DNA of 32,707 nt from an uncultured Verrucomicrobiota bacterium. Its GTDB lineage: Bacteria; Verrucomicrobiota; Verrucomicrobiia; Limisphaerales; UBA1319. Shown piece by piece: positions 23,469-31,001 of this stretch (within the stretch, counting starts at the first letter, position 1; each line of letters starts with the position of its first letter). The stretch lies in the NCBI GenBank assembly GCA_903845125.1, contig CAIMWS010000002.1:1-32707 (forward strand), read 5' to 3'. A program made the position numbers and the translations under genes. A model generated the notes under the pieces. The model saw nothing but the letters and a program-made list of their open reading frames with translations, ran no database searches and was not told the origin of the DNA.

Positions 23469-24542
23469 TCACGGGCGATCCAGTTGGTCCAGCGGCCCCT
23501 GGTAAACCGCCAGCCGGATATCGCAGCGGGCCTGGTCGAAATAGCCGTCCGGCCCGTAATACATCAGCCACACATCTCCGCCCAGCCCGATGACTTCCAA
23601 GTCCTGCCCGGTGAGCAGATCCTCGTTGGTCACCGTCCAGCGCAAACCATCGGCCGACGTGGCGGTTCCGGACCGGCACCCCTGGCAGCCGGGGCGTATG
23701 AACTCGCCAAAAAACATACGCCACTTTCCCTCCGCCAAAAACACCTGGGTGAATTTGTGCATTCCCGGACGTTTTAATCCCTGGATGCGGACTGGCGAGG
23801 CGTGGGCGAAATCGAAATTCATCCCGTTGGTGGAAGCCGCCCGGTACAGGCCTGCCGGCTCGTGCTGGCGGTCCCAGTAATACATAAAATAGCGGCCCGC
23901 TGAGCCGTCATGGACCACGTGGCAGTCCTCCACGTTTCCCAAACGGCTGATCCGCCCCTTTTTCACAAAGTGAACCCCGTCGCGGGACTCGGCGCAGCCC
24001 CAGTCGCAGTGCGCATCCATTCCGCCGCCATACCACATTTTGAAGACCCCCTCCTCATGCAAGACGAAGGGATCCCAGGTGCCATCCCGATCCCAATCCC
24101 CGCCGGAGCCTTTGGGCAGGACCGGATTGGCGGGATCCTTCACCCAATTCAGCCCGTCCCGGGAGGTGGCGTGCCCGATTTGCAGACTGTTATAATCCGC
24201 CGAGCTATGGCCGCGCACACCCCAGGCCTCGTAATACAGGTGCCATACCCCGTCCACGCGCAAAACGGTCAGGGAACCGAGCGCGCCCGAATCCCAGGAA
24301 CCGGCCGGACCGGGCGCCAGGACGGGGTTTCCGGGAAAAGCCTGGATGCGGCCAGGCACCGCCCAGGGAAAGGCACCCGCCGCCGATCCGAAGGCCTGGC
24401 TGAAGAGAACGCAAGCCAGAAGCGCCAGCCAGCCAGGCGCGCCCCACCATCGCCCGGGACGGTGGCTGGTGACGGGGCCGCCCCGGGCCAGGGGCACCAG
24501 GGCATGGGATTCGGCTTTAAAGGTTTGCCAGGCCGCCAGCAT
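23469..24542 (-). CDS. Secreted five-bladed-propeller glycosidase-like protein
   Basis: The 357-residue product has a non-standard long N-terminus (about 33 residues) before an export helix 'GWLALLACVLFSQAFGSAAGAFP'. The rest has the repeating look of the GH32/43/68/117-type five-bladed propeller: 'GNPVLAPGPAGSWDSGALGSLTVLRVDGVWHLYYEAWG', 'GHATSRDGLNWVKDPANPVL', 'DRDGTWDPFVLHEEGVFKMWYGG', 'ESRDGVHFVKKG', and 'WLMYYGPDGYFDQARCDIRLA'. Such proteins bind or hydrolyse glycans, but I cannot place it in a numbered family or name a substrate. ATG 24542 comes four bases before the ROK kinase stop end, so the two genes are probably co-transcribed (ROK first). An in-frame start at 24620 would lie inside the ROK gene and is less likely. 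Confidence 0.7.
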   Translation of the reverse strand: MLAAWQTFKAESHALVPLARGGPVTSHRPGRWWGAPGWLALLACVLFSQAFGSAAGAFPWAVPGRIQAFPGNPVLAPGPAGSWDSGALGSLTVLRVDGVWHLYYEAWGVRGHSSADYNSLQIGHATSRDGLNWVKDPANPVLPKGSGGDWDRDGTWDPFVLHEEGVFKMWYGGGMDAHCDWGCAESRDGVHFVKKGRISRLGNVEDCHVVHDGSAGRYFMYYWDRQHEPAGLYRAASTNGMNFDFAHASPVRIQGLKRPGMHKFTQVFLAEGKWRMFFGEFIRPGCQGCRSGTATSADGLRWTVTNEDLLTGQDLEVIGLGGDVWLMYYGPDGYFDQARCDIRLAVYQGPLDQLDRP

Positions 24543-24546
24543 GGGG

Positions 24547-25530
24547 TTACTTCGATTTGTTTTTGGCGAGGACGGCGCCGCCGACGATGCCGGCGTCATC
24601 GCCGATTTTGCTGGCCACAATATCGAGGTGCTTGGTGGTGCCGGCGAAGGCGTAATCTTTGGCGGTTTCGACGATGATGGCCATCATCTCATCTTCCAGG
24701 GCGGTGATGAGGCCGCCGCCGAGGACGATGGTTTCCGGGTTCAGGAGGTTGACGAGGTTGGCAATGGCAATGCCGGTGTATTCGGCGGCCTCCTCGACGA
24801 CTTTTTCGACAAATTTATCGCCCTGGCGGATGGCCTTGCGGAGATCCCCGCTGCGCATGTCGGCCAGGCCCGGGCCGAGCATTTCGGTGAGGATGGTTTT
24901 CTGGCCCTCTTTAACGGCGGTTTGGATGCGGCGGAAGATGGCGCTGCGGCTGGCGAGAGCCTCGTAGCAGCCGCGGTTGCCGCACCCGCACTTGGGGCCG
25001 CCCACTTCGAGGATCATGTGGCCGATCTCGCCGGCAACCTGGTTGGAGCCGGTATAGAGTTTGCCGTCCAGGATCAGGCCGCCCCCGATGCCGGTGCCCA
25101 GGAAAATGCCGGCGAGGCTGCGGACCTTGGGGTTGATCTCGGTTTCAAAAACGCCGAGGGTGCAGATGTTGCAGTCGTTTTCGAGGAAAACCGGGAGGCC
25201 GAGGAGATCTTCGAGCTTTTTCTTGAGGGGTTCGTTTTCCCAGCCCAAATTGGGGGCGAATACCACTTTGCCGGCGTCCGAATCGACGGCGCCCGGGGCG
25301 CCCAGGCCCACGGCGCGGACCTGTTTGAGGGTGAGGTCGCATTCATCGACGGCATCGCGGACGCAGCGGGCGATGCGGTCGATCACGGCGGTCGGGCCGC
25401 GGCCGGGCTTGGTGCTGATCTTGGCGCGGCTGATGCATTCGAGGTTGTTTTTGAAGACCCCGGATAAAATCTTGGTGCCGCCCAGGTCCACGCCCACCAG
25501 GAATTCTTTTTTATCGCTCGTTTCGGCCAT
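24547..25530 (-). CDS. ROK family sugar kinase (glucokinase-like)
   Basis: The 327-residue product has the ATP-binding 'GVDLGGTKILSGVF' near the N-terminus, 'AVGLGAPGAVDSDAGKVVFAPNLGW', the catalytic Asp in 'VFLENDCNICTLG', 'GIFLGTGIGGGLILDGKLY', 'AGEIGHMILEVGG' and the ROK zinc motif 'CGCGNRGCYEALAS'. This fits a cytoplasmic ROK hexokinase, most likely glucokinase. ATG 25530 ('MAETSDKK') is preferred over the TTG three codons upstream. Sugar phosphorylation would fit the carbohydrate-processing proteins encoded nearby, though the substrate is inferred. Confidence 0.93.
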   Translation of the reverse strand: MAETSDKKEFLVGVDLGGTKILSGVFKNNLECISRAKISTKPGRGPTAVIDRIARCVRDAVDECDLTLKQVRAVGLGAPGAVDSDAGKVVFAPNLGWENEPLKKKLEDLLGLPVFLENDCNICTLGVFETEINPKVRSLAGIFLGTGIGGGLILDGKLYTGSNQVAGEIGHMILEVGGPKCGCGNRGCYEALASRSAIFRRIQTAVKEGQKTILTEMLGPGLADMRSGDLRKAIRQGDKFVEKVVEEAAEYTGIAIANLVNLLNPETIVLGGGLITALEDEMMAIIVETAKDYAFAGTTKHLDIVASKIGDDAGIVGGAVLAKNKSK

Positions 25531-25629
25531 AATTTTCAACAGGCTGCTGCGGTTGATTCGCGCTCGTGCTCAGGGGGCAAGATTAACCGGCAGGCACGGG
25601 CAGTGCCAGCAAATTTGCGGTTCAGCGGG

Positions 25630-26412
25630 TTACCGGGCGCCATTGCCGGTGAGCACCCTCTCGATGTGTTTGCGGAGGTCGCTGTTGATCGCCTCCACGG
25701 ACCGGTGGCCATCGACGATCGTGAAGCCGTAAACGGATTGGAGCTCCTTGAATTTCTGGGCGATGAGGGTCTGGTATTGGAGGAAGCTGTCGAACCAGTC
25801 CCGCGAAAGGCCGAGGTCGATCCCGCTTTCCCAGTAGTCCAGGGCGCTGTTCTTGGAGAAATTGCGCTGCACGAGGGCCTCGGGTGAGACGTTGAGGTAA
25901 AAGACGGCGTCGGGCACGAGGGCGATGCCATAGAGGTTTTTAACCCAGTTTTCGTCCATGCCGCGGACCATGTCCCGGGCCATGAGGGTGTAGATATACC
26001 GGTCGGCGAGGACCATGGCGCCGGCTTTGAGGGCGGGCAGGATGGTGTTCTCCAGTTGGTCGGCGAAATCAGTGGCGTAAAAGAGGCTGAGGGTGACGCG
26101 GCTGAGGATGTTTCCCTGCTTGGCTTTGTCCAACTCCTCGCTGACGAGCGTGGAGAGTTTCAAGCCGACCTGGACGGTGGCGTGGCCGGAGCCTTCGAGC
26201 CATTCCACCAGGCGGTCGATCTGGGTGGAGCGGCCGGAGCCATCGGCGCCTTCCACGACAATGAGCTTGCCGGCCAGTTTCTCGACTTCAACCCCGGGAA
26301 TGCCATGGCCGAAGAAATGCTTCGACGAGGGCTTGGGGACGAGGACGTGGCATTTTTCCCGGCGGCGCAGGCGGATGGCCGAGCCGTTGGTATTGGGGGC
26401 ATTGGGGGTCAT
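25630..26412 (-). CDS. Thymidylate kinase-like protein with an altered P-loop (Lys to Arg)
   Basis: A 260-residue P-loop kinase of the thymidylate kinase fold, with a 48-residue N-terminal extension. The P-loop reads 'VVEGADGSGRSTQ': position 61, normally the invariant Lys, is Arg (codon CGC). Other family features are present: 'FYATDFADQLENTILPALKAGAMVLADRYIYTLMARDMVRG' with the DRY motif, and 'SPEALVQRNFSK'. The REPGGT motif that binds dTMP in classical Tmk is missing; the position reads 'VGLKLSTLVSEELDKAKQ'. It starts 21 bases after a clear paralogue. The Arg suggests weak or lost phosphoryl transfer, so it may be a regulatory or pairing subunit. Substrate is unknown. Confidence 0.8.
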   Translation of the reverse strand: MTPNAPNTNGSAIRLRRREKCHVLVPKPSSKHFFGHGIPGVEVEKLAGKLIVVEGADGSGRSTQIDRLVEWLEGSGHATVQVGLKLSTLVSEELDKAKQGNILSRVTLSLFYATDFADQLENTILPALKAGAMVLADRYIYTLMARDMVRGMDENWVKNLYGIALVPDAVFYLNVSPEALVQRNFSKNSALDYWESGIDLGLSRDWFDSFLQYQTLIAQKFKELQSVYGFTIVDGHRSVEAINSDLRKHIERVLTGNGAR

Positions 26413-26433
26413 GGCAAAAGTGGCGGGACGGCG

Positions 26434-27117
26434 TTATTTGGGGGCTTCAAAAGCCGAGAGGTCGATTTTGGCGGCCACGAGTTCCCGGACGAGCCGCTGC
26501 TGGACTTCGATGGATTGGTTGCCGTCGATGACGTGGAATTGGAACTCGGTACTCATGGCCAGGTATTGCTCCAGGATGCGGCCCTGGAAGATGCCGAAGC
26601 TCTCCGTGGGGTCGTTGGCGAGCTTGAGATCCATGCCGGCCTCGAAATATTTCAGCTGGTGGCGGTTGTCCAGGATGCGCTGGAGGGAGACGTCCAGCCG
26701 GGAGCGGAAGAAAAAAGTGAGGTCCGGCAGGAGGGCGAAATGATACATGCCGCGCACCCAGTCCGGGGGGCAGCCGCGGACAATATCGCGCGCAAAAGCG
26801 GTGAAGATGTAGCGGTCGCAGAGGACCAGGTAACCGGCGCGCATGAGGGGGACCAGCTGGCGCTCGTAACGGTCGGCGAAATCGGTGGCGTGGATGAGGC
26901 TGAAAGTGGTGGGGGTGAGCAACTCCATTTTCTTGGCTTTGCTGGTGGCGCTTTTAACGAGCTCGGAGGAGTTCCACTCGCTGAAAAACACCTTGAGCCC
27001 CTGCAATTCCAGCCACTTTTTCAGCAGGTGGATTTGCGTGGATTTGCCCGATCCATCCAGCCCCTCCACCGCGATGAGGCGGCCGGGATAATTTTTTTGT
27101 GCAAACGTATACCACAT
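26434..27117 (-). CDS. Thymidylate kinase-like protein with intact P-loop
   Basis: A 227-residue P-loop kinase: 'LIAVEGLDGSGKSTQI' (G19 to S26, K25 present), 'SLIHATDFADRYERQLVPLMRAGYLVLCDRYIFTAFARDIVRG', and 'FFFRSRLDVSLQRILD'. It aligns almost without gaps to the next gene downstream, sharing the DRY motif, 'ARD.VRG' and a [YW]-E-[SA]-G-[MI]-D-L block in the lid region. As in its paralogue, the dTMP-binding REPGGT motif is absent ('FSEWNSSELVKSATSKAKK'), so calling it tmk would be unsafe. This may not be the cell's housekeeping dTMP kinase. A possible promoter (TTGCGC 27154-27149, 16 bases, TAGAGT 27132-27127) would give a leader of only two or three bases. Confidence 0.82.
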   Translation of the reverse strand: MWYTFAQKNYPGRLIAVEGLDGSGKSTQIHLLKKWLELQGLKVFFSEWNSSELVKSATSKAKKMELLTPTTFSLIHATDFADRYERQLVPLMRAGYLVLCDRYIFTAFARDIVRGCPPDWVRGMYHFALLPDLTFFFRSRLDVSLQRILDNRHQLKYFEAGMDLKLANDPTESFGIFQGRILEQYLAMSTEFQFHVIDGNQSIEVQQRLVRELVAAKIDLSAFEAPK

Positions 27118-27230
27118 CCTGAGGGTACTCTAGATCAAGCCGCCGGGTGCGCAACCCTATTTGGCGGCGGGGCGGCCCGGCGCTGGAAAACAGCGTTGCA
27201 TCCGGCCGCCTGACACCGCACAGTTTTGGG

Positions 27231-28766
27231 ATGAAGAAAAAATTACCACGATGGCTGGCCACCGGGAGCCTGGCGCTGGTGCTGGCCCTGGCCCTCCACG
27301 CCGCGGATCAGCCGCAATGGGGCGCGTGTTTCACGCGGAACATGGTCTCGGCCGAGCAAAACCTGCCGGACAGGTTCGATCCCAAAACCGGGCTGAACAT
27401 CAAGTGGGCGGCCGAGCTGGGGACCTCCACGCACAGCACGCCCGTCGTGAGCGGGGGCCGGGTGCTCATCGGCACCAACAATGGCAAGCCGCGGAATGGG
27501 CGCCAAACGGGGGACCGCGGGGTGCTGATGTGCTTCAGCGAGGCGGACGGGCGGTTCCTGTGGCAGTTGCTGGTTCCCAAGCGGGGGCCCTCGGTTTATT
27601 GGGATTGGCCAAACGCCGGGATCTGCTCGCCGGCCACTGTGGATGGACGGCAGGTGTATGTGGTGAGCAACCGCGGGGAGGTCATGGCCCTGGATCTCGA
27701 TGGCCTGGCCAACGGCAACGAAGGCTGGCAGGACGAGGCGCGCCATGCCACCCCGCCCGGCAGCCCACCGCCCCCCCTGGACGGAACGGACGCCGACATC
27801 CTCTGGCTCCATGACCTGACGCGGGAATTGGGCGTGCGGCAGCATGATTCGGCGCACAGCTCCATCCTGGTGCACGGCCCCTATCTGTATGTGAACACCT
27901 CCAACGGCGTGGATGATTCGCACAAGCGGATCGACGCCCCCGAGGCGCCCAGCCTGGCGGTGTTCGAAAAGACCACCGGCCGGCTGATGGCGGTGGATGG
28001 CGAGCGGATCGGGCCGCGCATTTTCCACTGCACGTGGGCTTCACCCGCGCTGGCGGAGACCGGGGGGCGGGCGGTGGTCGTTTTCGCGGGGGGCGACGGG
28101 GTGGTGTATGGGTTCGAGCCGCTGCCGTTTGACGCCGCCACCGGGCGGCCCACGGCCGGGGCGGCGCCGGGCGGGGAAATCCGCAAGCTGAAACGGGTGT
28201 GGCGATTTGATTGCGATCCCACCGGGCCGAAGGAAAACGTGCACCAGTTCAACGGCAACCGGAAGGAGAGCCCCAGCAACATCAAGAGCATGCCGGTCGT
28301 CCACGAAGGCCGGGTCTACGTGACGGTGGGCGGGGATCTGTGGTGGGGCAAGCATGAGGCCTGGCTGAAGTGTTTCGACGCCCAAGGCTCCGGCGAACTC
28401 ACGGCCACCGCCCAAGCCTGGTCCTACCCGCTGGTGCGCCACAGCATGTCCACACCGGCCGTGGTGGATGGTCTGGTGTTCGCGGCGGATTGCGGGCGGC
28501 GGCTGCATTGCGTGGATGCCCGGACGGGCCAGGCGTATTGGACCCACGACGCCAAGGGCGAGTTCTGGGCTTCCCCCTACGTGGTGGACCACAAGGTCTA
28601 TATCGGCAGCCAGCGCGGTGATTTCCTGGTATTCGCGGCGGGCAAAGAGAAGAAACTGCTGGCCGAGATCGACCTCGGGAGCCCGGTGAGCGCGACCGCG
28701 GTGGCCGCCAACGGGGTGCTCTACGTGGCCAACCAGACCCACCTCTACGCGGTGCAGGCCAGGTAG
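27231..28766 (+). CDS. Secreted PQQ-like beta-propeller protein
   Basis: A 511-residue protein with signal peptide 'MKKKLPRWLATGSLALVLALALHAAD' and a PQQ-like eight-bladed-type propeller. Typical blade motifs are 'GTSTHSTPVVSGGRVLIGTNNG', 'GICSPATVDGRQVYVVSNRGEVMALDLDG', 'MPVVHEGRVYVTVGGDLWWGKHEAWLKCFDAQGSG', 'HSMSTPAVVDGLVFAADCGRRLHCVDARTGQAYWTH', and 'SPVSATAVAANGVLYVANQTHLYAV'. No cytochrome c motif (CxxCH) is present, so it is not a quinohaemoprotein; whether it binds PQQ is unknown. ATG 27231 is preferred because the codon at 27147 adds a charged, non-signal stretch. It diverges from the thymidylate kinase-like pair. Confidence 0.85.
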   Translation: MKKKLPRWLATGSLALVLALALHAADQPQWGACFTRNMVSAEQNLPDRFDPKTGLNIKWAAELGTSTHSTPVVSGGRVLIGTNNGKPRNGRQTGDRGVLMCFSEADGRFLWQLLVPKRGPSVYWDWPNAGICSPATVDGRQVYVVSNRGEVMALDLDGLANGNEGWQDEARHATPPGSPPPPLDGTDADILWLHDLTRELGVRQHDSAHSSILVHGPYLYVNTSNGVDDSHKRIDAPEAPSLAVFEKTTGRLMAVDGERIGPRIFHCTWASPALAETGGRAVVVFAGGDGVVYGFEPLPFDAATGRPTAGAAPGGEIRKLKRVWRFDCDPTGPKENVHQFNGNRKESPSNIKSMPVVHEGRVYVTVGGDLWWGKHEAWLKCFDAQGSGELTATAQAWSYPLVRHSMSTPAVVDGLVFAADCGRRLHCVDARTGQAYWTHDAKGEFWASPYVVDHKVYIGSQRGDFLVFAAGKEKKLLAEIDLGSPVSATAVAANGVLYVANQTHLYAVQAR

Positions 28767-28806
28767 CGGCGCGGGAACCGGGGCGCGGCCGGGGAGCGAT
28801 CCGGCA

Positions 28807-28844
28807 TTGACCGCGGGCGGATTTGGGGCTTATAATAAGCGTGA
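28807..28844 (+). promoter_or_regulatory. Near-consensus promoter placing +1 at the sppA ATG
   Basis: TTGACC (28807-28812), 18 bases, TATAAT (28831-28836, perfect), then seven bases to ATG 28844. Initiation about seven bases after the -10 falls on the ATG, so the mRNA would be leaderless. There is no Shine-Dalgarno. A GTG directly before the ATG (28841) is in frame and is the only other close start. Confidence 0.65.
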
Positions 28845-30796
28845 TGAAAACGCTCATGAATACCTCATCCCGCGCCCCGCAAAGCCGGGACCAAGCCAGG
28901 CGGTCCGCGATTTCCACTACCTGCCCAACCGGCCGATTATCAGGATGCATCGCCTGGGGGGCGGGCTTCCGGCGGCTGGCCCTGACCTGGGCGCTGGCCT
29001 GGGTATTGGCGGCGGCCGGCGCGGCCACTGCCGCCAGCCCGGCCCCGGGCGAAGGCGGCCGGAAAGTCATCCCCATCTTCAGGTTGTCCGGCCAGCTGAC
29101 GGAAACGCCGGGCGATGAATCCCTGCCGTTATTCGCGATGCCGGGGACTTCCCTGAAGGACCTGGTGGCGCGGCTCCAACGGGCGGCGGAGGATCCCTCC
29201 GTGAAGGCGGTGGTGATTCTGCCGGATGCCGCCCAGCTGGGGGCGGCGCAGGTGGAGGAACTGCGGGCGGCGATCGGGCGCATCCGGGCCCGGGATAAGG
29301 AGGTCTATGTGCATGGGGATTCGCTGACCATGACCCAGTACGTGCTGGCCTGCGGGGCCACGCGCATCAGCGTAACCCCCACCGGCATGATCCTGGCGCA
29401 CGGGCTCCATGCCAGTACCCTGCATGTGCGGGGGTTGCTGGACAAGCTGGGGGTGAAGCCGGATTTCCTGACCTGCGGCGCCTTCAAGAGCGCGGCTGAA
29501 ATGTATATGCGGGAGCAGCCCAGCCCCGAGGCGGAGCAGATGATGAACTGGCTGATGGACAGCTGGCAGGCCAGCCAGGTGGAATCCATCGCCAAGGGGA
29601 GGAACGTGGCGGCGGCCAAGGTGCGGGAGTGGCTGGACGGCGGCCTCTACACGGCTGAAAAAGCCAAGGCCGATGGGCTCATCGACGCGGTGGAGCAGCA
29701 GTCGGATTTCGAGGGGATGCTGAAGAACCGGCACGGCCAGGAGGTGGTCTTCGAGAAGAAATACGGCAGGAAGAAGCAGCCGGAGGTGGACTTCAGTTCG
29801 CCGTTCGCGTTCCTCAAAATATGGAGCGATGTGTTGGGCGGGTTGAAGGCCAAAAGCGCCGCCAAGCCGGTGGTAGGCATCGTCTATGTGGATGGCGCAA
29901 TCATGCCGGGCAAAGGCCAGCCCTCCCCGCTGGGCGGCAGCCTCGGAGCGTTCAGCTCCGATGTGCGGGAGGCGCTGGAAAAAGCGGCCGAAGACGACAA
30001 CGTCAAGGCCGTGGTGCTGCGGGTGGATTCACCCGGCGGCTCCGCCACGGCGAGCGAGATCATCCTGGAGGCGACCCAACGGCTGAAGGCCAGGAAACCA
30101 CTGGTGGTGTCCATGGGGGCGGTGGCCGGGAGCGGGGGCTACTACGTGGCGTGCGCGGCGGATACCATCTTCGCGGATGCCTCGACGTTGACCGGGTCGA
30201 TCGGCGTGCTGTCCGGCAAGCTGGCCACCACCGAGATGTGGAAGAAAGCCGGCATCACCTTCAAGGAGTACAAGCGGGGCCAGAACAGCGGGATCCTCTC
30301 CACCGACGCGGTGTTCACCGACAGCGAGCGGGCGCGCATGCGGATGTTTGTGGACGAGGTTTACGAGGTCTTCAAGAAACATGTGCAGGACATCCGCGGC
30401 AAGCGGCTCACGAAGCCGCTGGAAGAGCTGGCCGGCGGCCGCGTTTACACCGGGCGGCAGGCGCTGGAATTGGGCCTGGTGGACCGCCTGGGAACGCTCC
30501 ACGACGCGGTGGCGTTTGCCGCTGGTAAGGCGGGCCTCAAAGACTATGACGCGCACGCCGTGCCCGAGCCCAAGAGCTTCATCGAACAGCTGATGGAAGA
30601 GCTCTCCGGCAACAAGGATAACCCCGGGCATATCCAGGCCGCAGCGGCCGGGGACTCGCTCCTGAAGCTGGCGGCTCCGTATTTGCTGAACCTGGATCCC
30701 GAACGCACCGCCGCGGTTTATTCCGCCTTGCGCCGTCTGGAGATCCTGAGCCGCGAGGGGGTGGTGCTGGGCATGCCGGAGATCCTGCAGCAGTAA
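28844..30796 (+). CDS. sppA: Signal peptide peptidase SppA, long (67K) type
   Basis: A 650-residue protein of the tandem-domain type found in E. coli. It has an N-terminal membrane segment ('RRLALTWALAWVLAAAGAATA', about 43-63) and two S49 peptidase domains. The N-terminal domain carries the general base K215 in 'CGAFKSAAEMYMRE'. The C-terminal domain has the nucleophile S430 in 'MGAVAGSGGYYVACAADTI' and the preceding 'RVDSPGGSATAS'. The Ser/Lys dyad is therefore complete. SppA degrades cleaved signal peptides at the membrane, fitting this secretion-rich neighbourhood. ATG 28844 is chosen on the promoter evidence. The N-terminus before the membrane segment is about 40 residues long and basic. 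Confidence 0.93.
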   Translation: MKTLMNTSSRAPQSRDQARRSAISTTCPTGRLSGCIAWGAGFRRLALTWALAWVLAAAGAATAASPAPGEGGRKVIPIFRLSGQLTETPGDESLPLFAMPGTSLKDLVARLQRAAEDPSVKAVVILPDAAQLGAAQVEELRAAIGRIRARDKEVYVHGDSLTMTQYVLACGATRISVTPTGMILAHGLHASTLHVRGLLDKLGVKPDFLTCGAFKSAAEMYMREQPSPEAEQMMNWLMDSWQASQVESIAKGRNVAAAKVREWLDGGLYTAEKAKADGLIDAVEQQSDFEGMLKNRHGQEVVFEKKYGRKKQPEVDFSSPFAFLKIWSDVLGGLKAKSAAKPVVGIVYVDGAIMPGKGQPSPLGGSLGAFSSDVREALEKAAEDDNVKAVVLRVDSPGGSATASEIILEATQRLKARKPLVVSMGAVAGSGGYYVACAADTIFADASTLTGSIGVLSGKLATTEMWKKAGITFKEYKRGQNSGILSTDAVFTDSERARMRMFVDEVYEVFKKHVQDIRGKRLTKPLEELAGGRVYTGRQALELGLVDRLGTLHDAVAFAAGKAGLKDYDAHAVPEPKSFIEQLMEELSGNKDNPGHIQAAAAGDSLLKLAAPYLLNLDPERTAAVYSALRRLEILSREGVVLGMPEILQQ

Positions 30797-30875
30797 GCCT
30801 GGGCTGGTCCCCCGGCCTGGTTACGGGTGTGGTAAGGAGTCGGCAACCAATCAAGGTGGCCAGTTCGCACCGGGA

Positions 30876-30955
30876 TTTTGGCCAAGGGCCAGGCACGAAC
30901 GTGGAGCCTATCCAAACGATCGGTAACGCATGAGTAACGAAGTCCCTGGCCAAAA
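30876..30955. repeat. Imperfect inverted repeat around the start of the right-edge gene
   Basis: TTTTGGCCAAGGG (30876-30888) and CCCTGGCCAAAA (30944-30955) are inverted copies with one base missing, 55 bases apart. They enclose the upstream candidate start ATG 30930 and a direct repeat GTAACG. Possible regulatory hairpin or trace of a small insertion. Confidence 0.4.
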
Positions 30956-31001
30956 GAACCAGCGCGGTGGCGGCGGTTATTTTTATCCAACGCCCAAGGC
31001 C

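Noticed and set aside
24543..24620. Upstream start for the glycosidase-like gene
   Set aside because: It would overlap the end of the ROK kinase gene by over 70 bases and adds residues unlike an export signal.
27231..28766. Quinoprotein alcohol dehydrogenase
   Set aside because: The propeller resemblance is real, but no cytochrome c motif or clear PQQ-dehydrogenase active-site block is visible, so an enzyme name is not supported.
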